A stretch of DNA of 64,000 bases from Dyadobacter psychrophilus (GTDB lineage: Bacteria > Bacteroidota > Bacteroidia > Cytophagales > Spirosomataceae), in NCBI RefSeq assembly GCF_900167945.1, contig NZ_FUZA01000001.1:1364001-1428000 (forward strand), written 5' to 3'. The position numbers and the translations under genes are program-made. Below the pieces are notes generated by a model. The model did not search any database and was not told the DNA's origin. It was given only the letters and a program-made list of their open reading frames with translations. This document shows positions 9,589-17,775 of the stretch, in pieces (within the stretch, counting starts at the first letter, position 1; each line of letters opens with the position of its first letter).

Positions 9589-10938
9589 ATGAAATTCCGT
9601 TTACTCTCCCTGATATGTATCTCGCTTGCCTTCGGTTGTACTAAAAATGTGTCACCGGATGAATACAATGCCAAAGCAGCTGACCCGACAATTTTTCATG
9701 AAACGGCCACGCATCTCACCGATGTCATCATCCATGACATTTTCAAACCGCCTGTTGCAAGCCGCATCTATAGTTACTCTTTTTTGGCCGCCTATGAGGC
9801 ACTTGTGCCTGGATATCCTGAATATCAATCGCTTGGAGGCCAGCTTGTAAAGTTTACCATGCCACCGAAACCAGACTCCTCTCTTGCTTACTGTTACCCG
9901 CTGGCGAGTATAAAGGCATTTGCTACGGTGGGCCGGACGCTTACTTTCTCCGGAAATATGTGGGATGACTATGAAAAAGGCCTTTTTGAAAAATATCGCA
10001 AAATGGGTATTCCGGATGACGTTTTCGAACGCTCAACTGCATACGGAGATTCTGTGGCCAAGCACGTGCTCGCATATTCTGCAAAAGATCATTATAAAGA
10101 GATACGCGGTTATCGATATACGGTTACAAATGCGCCCGGGACCTGGGTGCCCACGCCGCCTGCTTATGCAGATGCTTGCGAGCCAATGTGGAATACGGTG
10201 AGGACATTTGCGCTGGATTCGGTAACACAGTTCCGCTGCCCGCCCCCGGCCAAATACGACCTTGATAAAAAGAGCAAGTTTATGGATCTGGCGATGGAAG
10301 TTTACAACACCGGCAAGACATTAACAGACGAACAAAAGGCAACGGCTTATTTTTGGGACGACAATGCTTTTGTAACTAATGTCGTAGGCCATGCCATGTT
10401 TGCCAATAAAAAGATGACTCCCGCAGGACATTGGCTGGCGATCATCAGGACTGTGGCGACGGATAAAAAACTGGATTTAATGCGCTCCACGGAAGCGTAT
10501 ACATTGGGTGCATTATCCCTTTTCGATGCGTTTTCAGCTTGCTGGGACGAGAAATACAGAACAGTGCGGATCCGGCCAGAGACGGTCATCAATAATAATT
10601 GGGACCCAAACTGGCGACCATTCCTTGAAACACCGGCTTTCCCGGAATACGTAAGTGGCCACAGTTCAATTTCAGCTGCTTGCGGAACTGTGTTGACACA
10701 TTTGATCGGGGACAATGTGGCATTCACCGACACAACTGAAAAGAAATACGGACACGGCATTAAGTCCTTCAAATCATTTAAAGAGGCTTATTGGGATGCA
10801 TCCATAAGCCGCGTTTACGGCGGCATACATTACCGCGATGGCGTTGAACAAGGCACTTACCTGGGCGAAAAAGTGGGTGAGAATGTTTGGAGGCGCGCCG
10901 TTACCAAAAAAGGCCGGCACGAAATCGCTGCCAACTAA
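9589..10938 (+). CDS. Vanadium-dependent haloperoxidase / PAP2-superfamily lipoprotein
   Basis: A 449-residue protein starting at the ATG at 9589; the frame is open to a TTG at 9568, but the ATG places the lipoprotein signal correctly (Cys17, lipobox AFGC). All three vanadate/phosphate-binding motifs of the vanadium chloroperoxidase/PAP2 fold are present: K322-x6-R329-P330 (KYRTVRIRP), SGH around His358 (EYVSGHSS) and R408-x5-H414 (SRVYGGIHY). Family members bind vanadate and oxidise halides with hydrogen peroxide, or act as acid phosphatases; the sequence alone does not decide. It is divergent from the SusC/SusD operon, paralogous to the truncated gene at the left edge, and convergent with nadB with only six bases between stop codons. 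Confidence 0.88.
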   Translation: MKFRLLSLICISLAFGCTKNVSPDEYNAKAADPTIFHETATHLTDVIIHDIFKPPVASRIYSYSFLAAYEALVPGYPEYQSLGGQLVKFTMPPKPDSSLAYCYPLASIKAFATVGRTLTFSGNMWDDYEKGLFEKYRKMGIPDDVFERSTAYGDSVAKHVLAYSAKDHYKEIRGYRYTVTNAPGTWVPTPPAYADACEPMWNTVRTFALDSVTQFRCPPPAKYDLDKKSKFMDLAMEVYNTGKTLTDEQKATAYFWDDNAFVTNVVGHAMFANKKMTPAGHWLAIIRTVATDKKLDLMRSTEAYTLGALSLFDAFSACWDEKYRTVRIRPETVINNNWDPNWRPFLETPAFPEYVSGHSSISAACGTVLTHLIGDNVAFTDTTEKKYGHGIKSFKSFKEAYWDASISRVYGGIHYRDGVEQGTYLGEKVGENVWRRAVTKKGRHEIAAN

Positions 10939-10944
10939 CCCGAT

Positions 10945-12597
10945 TTAATGAATTCGGGTTGAATGTATTTGGTCTGATTGGACTCGGTCTGAATGGACTC
11001 GGTCTGAATGGGCGTGCTCCGAATTTACGTGATCCGAATTGTAATGCAGCCCGATGTTCTCGCGTCGGGCCATTGCCATTTTAATGATCAGATAAGAAAC
11101 CGAAATCATGTTCCGAAGTTCGCAAATCGCAACGGAAACTTTGGATTCCCGGTAAAGTTGCTCGTGCTCTTCGTGCAGCAATTCCAAACGGTCATATGCA
11201 CGCTTCATACGTCGGTCTGTGCGAACGATGCCGACGTAATTGGACATTATGCTGTTCAATTCCCGCGTCATTTCGGTTACCAGAACTTGCTCTTCGGGAT
11301 GCGTTGTGCCTGAATCGTCCCACTCAGGAATGTTACTGGGTGTAATTGCCTTGTTGAAACTCTCTACCGTGCTTTCGTAGGCTCTGTGCCCAAACACAAC
11401 AGCTTCTAATAAAGAATTGGAAGCGAGGCGATTAGACCCATGCAAACCGGTGCAGGAACATTCTCCTACCGCATATAGGAAATTAATGTTGGTTTTGCCC
11501 CACTCATTTACTTTAATTCCCCCGCACATATAATGCTGAGCCGGCACGACCGGGATCATATCTTTTCGGACATCAATGCCAGATTTGAGACAGTATTCGG
11601 TAATGTTAGGAAAATGCTCCAGGAATTTGTCATAATCCAAATGGCGAACATCGAGATATACGTGGTCAACCCCATTCTTTTTCATTTCCGAATCAATGGC
11701 ACGGGCAACAATATCACGCGGAGCCAGGGAAAGGCGGTCGTCATAAATTTCCATGAAAGTGCTTCCATCAGCCCTTTTTAAAATTCCTCCAAATCCTCTC
11801 ACTGCCTCAGAAATAAGAAAAGAAGGTTTTTGGCCGGGCTGGTAAAAACTCGTCGGATGGAACTGGATGAATTCCATATTATCACAAACGCCTTTTGCCC
11901 GGTATGCCATTGCAATTCCGTCACCGGTGGCAATGGTAGGATTTGTTGTGCTTTGGTAAATGTTCCCGATTCCGCCTGTTGCCAGCATGGTGGTTTTAGC
12001 CAGGAATTTCTCCACTTCCCCGGTTTGGCGGTTCAGCACATAAGCACCATAACATTGGATATCTTCCCTGTATCGATAAACCGTTTCACCCAAATGATGC
12101 TGCGTAATAAGCTCTACGGCGTAATAATGTGTAAAAACCTGAATGCTTTTATGCCTGTTAACTTCTTCAAGCAGCGCGCGCTCGATCTCGGCACCTGTAA
12201 TGTCTTTAAAATGAAGAATGCGGTGATCCGAATGCCCGCCTTCTTTGGCAAGGTCATATTCTCCTCCTTTTTCTTTATCAAACCGCGTTCCGTAGTCGAT
12301 CAGCTCCTGGATCCGCTGCGGTGCTTCGCGCACAACGATTTCGACAATGTTCCGTTTATTAACCTCGTCCCCTGCATCCATTGTGTCCTGAATATGCTTT
12401 TCGAACGAGTCCGATTCGGCCCAAACCACCGCAATGCCGCCCTGTGCGTATTTGGTATTGGTTTCATCTGCCTGCACTTTGGTAATAACAGCAATGGAAA
12501 TTTCCTGCTTTAATTCGTCAAAATGTCTAGCCAGTTTAGCTGCATAACTTAATCCGGCAATTCCGGAACCGATAATCAGGAAATCGAATTGGGGCAT
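10945..12597 (-). CDS. nadB: L-aspartate oxidase
   Basis: A 550-residue flavoenzyme that oxidises L-aspartate to iminoaspartate, the first step of de novo NAD synthesis, in the cytoplasm. The FAD dinucleotide fold is at the N-terminus (GSGIAGLSYAAKL, residues about 8-20). The active-site and FAD regions typical of the succinate dehydrogenase/NadB flavoprotein family follow (YAQGGIAVV, HFKDITGAEIERAL, MCGGIKVNEWG, GECSCTGLHGSNRLASNSLLE). The last 31 residues (520-550) are unusual: six degenerate five-residue repeats rich in His, Ser and Asp, encoded by 15-base repeats, which the enzyme core does not need. nadA lies 26 bases upstream on the same strand, giving a nadA-nadB operon; no nadC is in the window. 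Confidence 0.97.
   Translation of the reverse strand: MPQFDFLIIGSGIAGLSYAAKLARHFDELKQEISIAVITKVQADETNTKYAQGGIAVVWAESDSFEKHIQDTMDAGDEVNKRNIVEIVVREAPQRIQELIDYGTRFDKEKGGEYDLAKEGGHSDHRILHFKDITGAEIERALLEEVNRHKSIQVFTHYYAVELITQHHLGETVYRYREDIQCYGAYVLNRQTGEVEKFLAKTTMLATGGIGNIYQSTTNPTIATGDGIAMAYRAKGVCDNMEFIQFHPTSFYQPGQKPSFLISEAVRGFGGILKRADGSTFMEIYDDRLSLAPRDIVARAIDSEMKKNGVDHVYLDVRHLDYDKFLEHFPNITEYCLKSGIDVRKDMIPVVPAQHYMCGGIKVNEWGKTNINFLYAVGECSCTGLHGSNRLASNSLLEAVVFGHRAYESTVESFNKAITPSNIPEWDDSGTTHPEEQVLVTEMTRELNSIMSNYVGIVRTDRRMKRAYDRLELLHEEHEQLYRESKVSVAICELRNMISVSYLIIKMAMARRENIGLHYNSDHVNSEHAHSDRVHSDRVQSDQIHSTRIH
10948..11040 (-). repeat. 15-bp coding tandem repeat, NadB C-terminal tail
   Basis: Six copies of a 15-base unit (best copies CATTCAGACCGAGTC) code for NSDHV, NSEHA, HSDRV, HSDRV, QSDQI and HSTRI. 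The two central units are nearly identical and the flanking ones have diverged. The array ends at the stop codon, six bases from the convergent haloperoxidase gene. Confidence 0.85.
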
Positions 12598-12623
12598 TGT
12601 ATCAAGATTAATAATTGGTGTTT

Positions 12624-13619
12624 TTAAATTCCCTTACTCAATTCGAGCATTCGGGCTACGGATTTATAAGCTTTAAGGCGGATATCTTCGGGAACGATGA
12701 TCTCCGGCTGCTCATACAAAAGTGCATTATAAACCTTCTCCAATGTATTCATTTTCATATAGGGACATTCGGAGCAAGCGCAGGTATTGTTGTCGGAACC
12801 AGGAGCCGGGATTAGCTTTTTGTCAGGAACCGATTGTTTCATTTTATGCAAAATCCCTGCTTCCGTAGCCACGATGAATTTCTCCTGCGGAGATTCTTTG
12901 ACAAATTTCAATAAGCCCGTTGTTGAGCTCACAAAATCCGCTTGCATCAAAATATCCTCTTTACATTCGGGATGTGCGATAAGCAGTGCATCCGGATTAT
13001 CGTCGCGCAATTGCTTCAATTTTTCCCTCGAAATATCAATGTGCACAATGCAGGCTCCATCCCATAAAACCATTTCCCTGCCTGTTTTATGCGCAACATA
13101 TCTACCTAAGTTCGCATCCGGCGCAAAAATGATCTTTTGATCTTTTGGTAAACTTTCAACGATTTGCAGTGCATTGGAAGAGGTGCAAACAATGTCCGTC
13201 AATGCTTTAATTTCGGCCGAACAGTTGATATAACTGATCACAATGTGATCGGGATACTGCGCTTTAAATGCGGCAAATTTATCTGCGGGTGCAGAATCCG
13301 CTAAGGAACAACCTGCGTTCAGATCGGGGATAACTACTTTTTTATTCGGACTTAAAACCTTCGCCGTTTCTCCCATGAAATGCACACCGCAGAAGACGAT
13401 CATATCCGCTTCCGTCGCAGCTGCCTGCTGGGAAAGGCCCAGGCTATCACCAATATAATCCGCCAGATCCTGAATTTCAGCATCCACATAGTAATGCGCC
13501 AGGATCACAGCATTCTTCTCTTTTTTTAGTCGATTAATCTCGGCAATTAAATCAATATCATCAGCAACAGCTTCGGTAACATAACCGTAACGGTTGACCT
13601 GCTCTTCAATAGTTGTCAT
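12624..13619 (-). CDS. nadA: Quinolinate synthase
   Basis: A 331-residue quinolinate synthase that condenses iminoaspartate with dihydroxyacetone phosphate to quinolinate. It has the expected three-fold pseudo-symmetric layout: [20 protein letters not shown] near the start, [14 protein letters not shown], the central [11 protein letters not shown], the [10 protein letters not shown] loop, and the C-terminal [14 protein letters not shown]. The Cys in these three regions ligate the 4Fe-4S cluster in the family. It is the first gene of the nadA-nadB operon. A plausible promoter is at 13704-13736, and the leader between it and the start codon contains three tandem CCAC-x3-GTGG mini-hairpins (13661-13700), which may be regulatory. 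Confidence 0.97.
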   Translation of the reverse strand: MTTIEEQVNRYGYVTEAVADDIDLIAEINRLKKEKNAVILAHYYVDAEIQDLADYIGDSLGLSQQAAATEADMIVFCGVHFMGETAKVLSPNKKVVIPDLNAGCSLADSAPADKFAAFKAQYPDHIVISYINCSAEIKALTDIVCTSSNALQIVESLPKDQKIIFAPDANLGRYVAHKTGREMVLWDGACIVHIDISREKLKQLRDDNPDALLIAHPECKEDILMQADFVSSTTGLLKFVKESPQEKFIVATEAGILHKMKQSVPDKKLIPAPGSDNNTCACSECPYMKMNTLEKVYNALLYEQPEIIVPEDIRLKAYKSVARMLELSKGI

Positions 13620-13660
13620 TATGGTGAATAATTGGCTTTTAGTTGATCATAAAAATTCCG

Positions 13661-13700
13661 GCCACCGCGTGGCGGCCACCGGGTGGCGACCACCGCGTGG
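13661..13700 (-). repeat. Three tandem 14-bp dyads in the nadA leader
   Basis: Three copies of a 14-base unit lie head to tail, each with the dyad CCAC-x3-GTGG; the central copy extends to a GCCACC-C-GGTGGC palindrome. They sit just downstream of the predicted nadA promoter, covering or directly following the likely transcription start. They could be operator sites or an RNA structure; the last hairpin is followed on the mRNA by GGAAUUUUU, which looks weakly terminator-like. Confidence 0.7.
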
Positions 13701-13703
13701 ACT

Positions 13704-13736
13704 CGAATTTACAATATTAAACCAATGAAAAGCAAA
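13704..13736 (-). promoter_or_regulatory. Predicted promoter of nadA-nadB
   Basis: On the minus strand TTTG (13733-13736), 21 bases, then TAAATTCG (13704-13711), fitting the Bacteroidota TTTG / TAnnTTyG pattern. It is 85-117 bases upstream of the nadA start. Confidence 0.45.
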
Positions 13737-13757
13737 GAAAGTGCGCTGGCCAAAAAA

Positions 13758-13793
13758 TGAAAGGCCGCCGGAAATGTTCCCGGCGGCCTTTTA
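13758..13793 (-). terminator. Terminator after the PiT phosphate transporter gene
   Basis: A 12-base GC-rich stem (AAAGGCCGCCGG / CCGGCGGCCTTT) with an eight-base loop lies about 25 bases beyond the PiT stop codon. On the minus strand it is followed by TTTCATTTTTT. The symmetric T/A ends mean it could also act on the plus strand, but no plus-strand gene ends here. Confidence 0.8.
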
Positions 13794-13817
13794 ATGCCTT
13801 TTATATGCTCAAAAGAC

Positions 13818-15239
13818 CTACAATATCCAGCGAAAGAACACGTAAAGTGTTCCAGACAAAAGCATGGTAACCGGCAATGTTAACACCCAGGCAATCACGA
13901 TATTCCGGATCGTTCCGCCTTGCAGGTTCTTAACGCCTTTGCTCGCCACCATCGAACCTGCGATCCCGGACGAAAGCACGTGCGTGGTGCTTACAGGAAG
14001 TCCTAAATAAGACGAAACACCAATTGTACTGGCCGCAACAAGCTCAGCAGAAGCACCTTGTGCGTAAGTAAGGTGTTGTTTACCAATTTTTTCACCAATC
14101 GTGACTACAATTCTTTTCCAGCCTACCATTGTGCCCAATCCAAGAGAAAGTGAGATCATTAAAATCACCCAATCCGGTGCATAATCTGTATATCTTCTGA
14201 TCCCGGTTTCACTACCGGACTGCATTTTCAAAAATGCTTTGTCATCGACATTCAAGTTGGCATGTCCGTTATCCAGAATCGTTTTTAAATTCCGGCTGAT
14301 CAGCAGAAGGGAACGGCGCGCATCCATACGGTCTTCCAGAGGCAGCTTTTTATCTACAAGCGGCTTATTGATCTGTTGATTCAGTGTATCGATTTCTGAT
14401 TTGATGGTAAACAAATGATGGCGGTCTGAAACTGACAATCTCGAAGAATCAATCGTATTAACTGCACGCTCAATGCCTGCCAGATCTGTTTTCATCCCCG
14501 TTGGATCAATGCTGTTGTCCAATGCAAAATGTGCAGGAACAATTCCGATCAGGATCAGCATAACAAGTCCCACGCCTTTTTGGCCATCATTGGAACCGTG
14601 AAAAAAGCTCACTAATGTACAGGTTGTAATCAATATAGCCCTGATCCAAAGCGGAGGCGGCTGGTTTTTCTTTGGTTCACTGAACACAACTTCCCGAAGC
14701 GGCTTTGAAAGCATTCTCCGCAAGATGAACATAATGATGATTGCCAGTGCAAATCCGAAAATCGGGGAAGTCAGCAATGAAGTGAACAATTCCTGTGCTT
14801 TGGTCCAGTTAACCCCTGCACCTTGAGAGTTTTCGGGCATGAATGTAAATGCAAGCCCTACACCCAGAATGGAGCCGATTAATGTATGTGAACTGGAACT
14901 CGGCAATCCAAAATACCAGGTCCCCAGGTTCCAGATAATGGCGCTGAAAAGCAATGAAAAAACCATAGCGGCGCTATGGTAGACATTCTGATCAATCAAT
15001 AACTCAACAGGAAGCAAATTGACAATCCCCATTGCAACGGCTATTCCACCCAGAAACACACCGCAGAAATTCATAAAACCCGACCAGATTACGGCAACAT
15101 TGGGTTTCAATGAGTTGGTATAAATAACAGTGGCAACGGCGTTGGCGGTATCGTGAAAACCATTTACAAACTCGAATGCACAAGCCGCTAAAATACTAAA
15201 AGCGAGGAGGATAAAAATGTCGGTTTCAAGACCAAACAT
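13818..15239 (-). CDS. PiT-family inorganic phosphate transporter
   Basis: A 473-residue inner-membrane protein of the PHO4/PiT family, which takes up phosphate (usually as a metal-phosphate complex) with a proton or sodium ion. The two inverted family signatures are visible: GFHDTANAVATVIYT near residue 27 and a second block GSNDGQKGVGLVMLI near residue 214, with hydrophobic spans before, between and after. A soluble linker of about 100 residues (roughly 240-345, rich in charged residues) separates the halves, and the C-terminal part has the GLPVSTTHVLSSGI motif. Specificity for phosphate over sulfate is likely but not proven. A promoter fits at 15272-15299 and a clear terminator follows, so it is probably a single-gene unit. 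Confidence 0.92.
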   Translation of the reverse strand: MFGLETDIFILLAFSILAACAFEFVNGFHDTANAVATVIYTNSLKPNVAVIWSGFMNFCGVFLGGIAVAMGIVNLLPVELLIDQNVYHSAAMVFSLLFSAIIWNLGTWYFGLPSSSSHTLIGSILGVGLAFTFMPENSQGAGVNWTKAQELFTSLLTSPIFGFALAIIIMFILRRMLSKPLREVVFSEPKKNQPPPLWIRAILITTCTLVSFFHGSNDGQKGVGLVMLILIGIVPAHFALDNSIDPTGMKTDLAGIERAVNTIDSSRLSVSDRHHLFTIKSEIDTLNQQINKPLVDKKLPLEDRMDARRSLLLISRNLKTILDNGHANLNVDDKAFLKMQSGSETGIRRYTDYAPDWVILMISLSLGLGTMVGWKRIVVTIGEKIGKQHLTYAQGASAELVAASTIGVSSYLGLPVSTTHVLSSGIAGSMVASKGVKNLQGGTIRNIVIAWVLTLPVTMLLSGTLYVFFRWIL

Positions 15240-15271
15240 AAAAGAAGAATATAGGTTTATTTAATAGGAGA

Positions 15272-15299
15272 CAAAACTACTTATTCCTTGTCGCTGCAA
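15272..15299 (-). promoter_or_regulatory. Predicted promoter of the PiT gene
   Basis: On the minus strand TTG (15297-15299), 17 bases, then TAGTTTTG (15272-15279), a full match to the Bacteroidota -7 pattern TAnnTTTG. It lies 33 bases before the start codon. Confidence 0.55.
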
Positions 15300-15343
15300 T
15301 ATTACCAAATTGTTAATTCAAGATTCGGAATAAGTATTCAGGA

Positions 15344-16396
15344 TTATGCTGCTTCTTTATTGGCCAGCTGGCCGCAAGCTGCATCGATATCCTTGCCACG
15401 GCTGCGGCGCACGTGCACAGAAACGCCCCTATCTTCCAGGAAAGCAGCAAATTTATCCAATCTATCCGCCTCGGTGTTCTTGAAGTCCGCCTCGGCAATT
15501 GGGTTGTATTCAATGATATTGACGCGGGCAGGAACACGTTTTGTAAATTCCCACAACTCTTTGGCGTCTTGCAAAGTGTCGTTGAAATTATTAAAAACAA
15601 TATATTCGAACGTGATCCGGTTGCCGGTTTTCTTATAAAAATAGTTTAAAGCCTCCGCCAGGTTGTCCAGTGAATTAGACTCGTTGATCGGCATAATCTG
15701 GTTCCGCTTCTCATCATTTGCTGCGTGCAATGACAACGCAAGCCTGAACTTCACCTCATCATCACCCAATTTTTTAATCATTTTGGCAATGCCTGCTGTG
15801 GAAACCGTGATGCGTCTTGGCGACATATTCAGGCCTTCCGGCGACGTAATATGAGCGATGGATTCCAGCACATTGGCATAATTAAGCAAAGGTTCGCCCA
15901 TGCCCATGTATACAATGTTGGTTAAGGGAGCCTTGAAACTTCCTTCGGCTTGTCTCGCGATGGCTACAACCTGATCGTAAATCTCTCCTGCTTCCAGGTT
16001 GCGTTTGCGGTCCATATAACCCGTAGCGCAGAATTTGCAGGTTAGCGAACAACCTACCTGGCTGCTCACACAAGCAGTCATGCGGTCGGCGGCCGGAATT
16101 AGAACGCCTTCGACCAGATTGCCGTCAAAAAGCTTGAATGCCGATTTTATTGTTCCGTCGTTGCTTTGCTGCTGTTTCGCAATGTCCAGCGAATGGATCA
16201 AGAAGTGTTCGTTCAGCAACTGACGGGTCGCGAGCGACAAGTTTGTCATTTCATCAAAAGAATGGGCTGATTTTTTCCAGATCCATTCAAATATTTGTTT
16301 GGCACGAAAGCCTTTTTCTCCATGCGTGGCCAGCCAGCTTTTTAGCTGTTCAACGTCCATTTTCCGGATATCCTGCCGCTTATTAACTTCAATCAT
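15344..16396 (-). CDS. rlmN: Dual-specificity 23S rRNA A2503 / tRNA A37 C2-methyltransferase
   Basis: A 350-residue radical-SAM methyltransferase of the RlmN family, which methylates C2 of A2503 in 23S rRNA and A37 in some tRNAs. The cluster motif C116-x3-C120-x2-C123 (CSLTCKFCATG) is intact, as are VYMGMGEPLLNY, the ITVSTAGIA segment and ALSLHAANDEKR. The catalytic C-terminal Cys region (AACGQL) is near residue 343. I start at the ATG at 16396, which gives the usual family length; an in-frame ATG at 16429 would add 11 residues (LLALGQQKEK after Met) unlike the family. A canonical -7 element is at 16446-16453. Confidence 0.96.
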   Translation of the reverse strand: MIEVNKRQDIRKMDVEQLKSWLATHGEKGFRAKQIFEWIWKKSAHSFDEMTNLSLATRQLLNEHFLIHSLDIAKQQQSNDGTIKSAFKLFDGNLVEGVLIPAADRMTACVSSQVGCSLTCKFCATGYMDRKRNLEAGEIYDQVVAIARQAEGSFKAPLTNIVYMGMGEPLLNYANVLESIAHITSPEGLNMSPRRITVSTAGIAKMIKKLGDDEVKFRLALSLHAANDEKRNQIMPINESNSLDNLAEALNYFYKKTGNRITFEYIVFNNFNDTLQDAKELWEFTKRVPARVNIIEYNPIAEADFKNTEADRLDKFAAFLEDRGVSVHVRRSRGKDIDAACGQLANKEAA

Positions 16397-16445
16397 TTTT
16401 TCTTTCTGTTGGCCCAATGCGAGGAGCATTTGGACGATTTATCTG

Positions 16446-16453
16446 CAAAGTTA
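16446..16453 (-). promoter_or_regulatory. -7 element TAACTTTG upstream of rlmN
   Basis: A perfect TAnnTTTG on the minus strand, 50 bases before the rlmN start codon. No clear -33 TTG is seen at the right distance, so the call rests on one half of the promoter. It argues that rlmN starts downstream at 16396 and is transcribed apart from the cvpA-like gene. Confidence 0.4.
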
Positions 16454-16524
16454 CTGAAACTCAACTACGGAACGTAACCTCTAAGGAATTTTGAAAGTTC
16501 AAAACTCTGGCATTTGCTTTATCA

Positions 16525-17088
16525 TTACTCCTCTTGCTCAGAAACCGGCTTCTCTTCCTCGTCCAGATATTCCCGCTTCCATTCTTTGATGAGTTCAGTT
16601 CCCGAAGGCATTAATGTGAGTGCTTTGGTGATCAGGTTTGGAGCAACGGGCACGACAATCGGATAAAGGTAAGTGTCATCCGTTCTATGTGCAGGAATTT
16701 TCACGCCAATGGCGTTGACCAGCCAAAAGAAAACGCTGATCCCGAAAACCCAGGTCAGCACGCCTACCATACCACCGGCCACACTATCAAACGTCCCTAA
16801 AATAGAATAGCGAAGCGAACGGCGGATAGAATAGCCGAATTGGTTTAAAAGAAAAATAGTAGGAAAGAAAATGGCCGAAAACCCAACATAAGGAAGGATT
16901 TTCTTGGCCACACTATCACTGAAATAAGGAGTGAGAATCTCCATTCCCAACCCTAAGAATTTGAAACCCAAAATCATGGCTATCACAAGCCCGGCAATCC
17001 CGATAATTTCAATCAAAAGCCCTTTGCGATAACCATGCAATGCTCCCCAGAGAAGGGGAATGAGGATGAGAACATCCAGTAATTTCAT
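16525..17088 (-). CDS. CvpA-family membrane protein
   Basis: A 187-residue membrane protein with four hydrophobic segments (about 1-20, 27-50, 65-85 and 100-125) and a charged C-terminal tail (EYLDEEEKPVSEQEE). The opening DVLILIPLLWGALHGYRKGLLIEIIGI is the CvpA/colicin V production signature. In other bacteria CvpA supports envelope integrity and, in enterobacteria, colicin V production and purF expression; the molecular role is not settled. The start codon overlaps the stop of the yqeY-like gene by four bases (ATGA), so the two are translationally coupled. Confidence 0.85.
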   Translation of the reverse strand: MKLLDVLILIPLLWGALHGYRKGLLIEIIGIAGLVIAMILGFKFLGLGMEILTPYFSDSVAKKILPYVGFSAIFFPTIFLLNQFGYSIRRSLRYSILGTFDSVAGGMVGVLTWVFGISVFFWLVNAIGVKIPAHRTDDTYLYPIVVPVAPNLITKALTLMPSGTELIKEWKREYLDEEEKPVSEQEE

Positions 17089-17534
17089 GCTAACAAGCTC
17101 TTTACCAAAGTAGAAACCACACGTCCGTCTGCCTGTCCCGCCAACTCTTTGGTCGCAACGCCCATCACTTTGCCCATATCCGCAGGCGAGGAGGCCCCTA
17201 CCCGAGCGATAATATCCTGCAATTTGGCCTTAACCTCGTCTTCTGTAAGTTGTTTTGGCAAAAATTGCTCGATAATGGCCAGTTCGGCTTCCTCTTTTTC
17301 CAGAAGATCAGGACGGTTCTGTGTTTTGTAAATATCAGCTGATTCCCTGCGTTGCTTGGCCGCCTTGGTAAGCAATTTAAGTTCGTCATCCGCAGTCAGT
17401 TCGCCTGTCGCGCCGCCTTTTGTTTCCTCTAAAAGTATAAGCGACTTAATCGCGCGCAAAGCCCGCAATGTATCCTGATCTTTGGCCCTCATAGCATCTT
17501 TGATGCCTGATTCAACTTGGGTTTTAAGTGACAT
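17085..17534 (-). CDS. YqeY/GatB-like domain protein
   Basis: A 149-residue cytoplasmic protein matching the YqeY family, a stand-alone relative of the C-terminal domain of the GatB amidotransferase subunit. Visible family features are DAMRAKDQDTLRALRAIKS near the N-terminus, the EEAELAIIEQFLPKQLTEDEV core and GKVMGVATKEL near the end. A tRNA-linked role is suspected from homology with GatB but the function is unproven. It overlaps cvpA by four bases. Its leader of about 150 bases contains the octamer repeats described for 17573-17634 and a -7 element TAACTTTG at 17681-17688. Confidence 0.9.
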   Translation of the reverse strand: MSLKTQVESGIKDAMRAKDQDTLRALRAIKSLILLEETKGGATGELTADDELKLLTKAAKQRRESADIYKTQNRPDLLEKEEAELAIIEQFLPKQLTEDEVKAKLQDIIARVGASSPADMGKVMGVATKELAGQADGRVVSTLVKSLLA

Positions 17535-17572
17535 ATATTGTTAATTTTGAATGACCGGGTCGCCGGTGCGAT

Positions 17573-17634
17573 GAATGACTGAATAAGTGAATGAAAAATT
17601 AATTTTGAATGACTGAATGAGCGAATGAGTGAAT
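17573..17634 (-). repeat. CATTCACT-type octamer repeats in the yqeY leader
   Basis: Read on the minus strand, the segment has repeated CATTCACT/CATTCAGT/CATTCGCT octamers, with an interruption near 17600. It lies in the untranslated leader of the yqeY-like gene and is the inverted partner of the array at 17735-17764. Confidence 0.7.
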
Positions 17635-17660
17635 ATTTTAAAATTCAACTTATGACTCAT

Positions 17661-17688
17661 TAAATTTGTCAATCGGGCTGCAAAGTTA
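17661..17688. promoter_or_regulatory. Divergent -7 elements between yqeY and pdxJ
   Basis: TAAATTTG on the plus strand (17661-17668) would serve pdxJ and TAACTTTG on the minus strand (17681-17688) would serve yqeY. Both match TAnnTTTG, but no good -33 element is seen for either. Both leaders (about 100 and 150 bases) would contain the octamer repeats. Confidence 0.35.
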
Positions 17689-17734
17689 AGCGAATCATTA
17701 TAAATTGTGCTCATTCAGCGCATAGGCTCACAAA

Positions 17735-17764
17735 CATTCACTCATTCACTCATTCACTCATTCC
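17735..17764 (+). repeat. CATTCACT octamer array directly before pdxJ
   Basis: Three tandem CATTCACT units and a final partial unit end 11 bases before the pdxJ start codon. The sense-strand sequence is the same as in the divergent yqeY leader, so both mRNAs would carry the same repeat close to their translation start. Confidence 0.8.
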
Positions 17765-17775
17765 AAATTATTCCC

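Noticed and set aside
17573-17764. Possible CRISPR array
   Set aside because: Units are eight bases with no spacers and no cas genes nearby.
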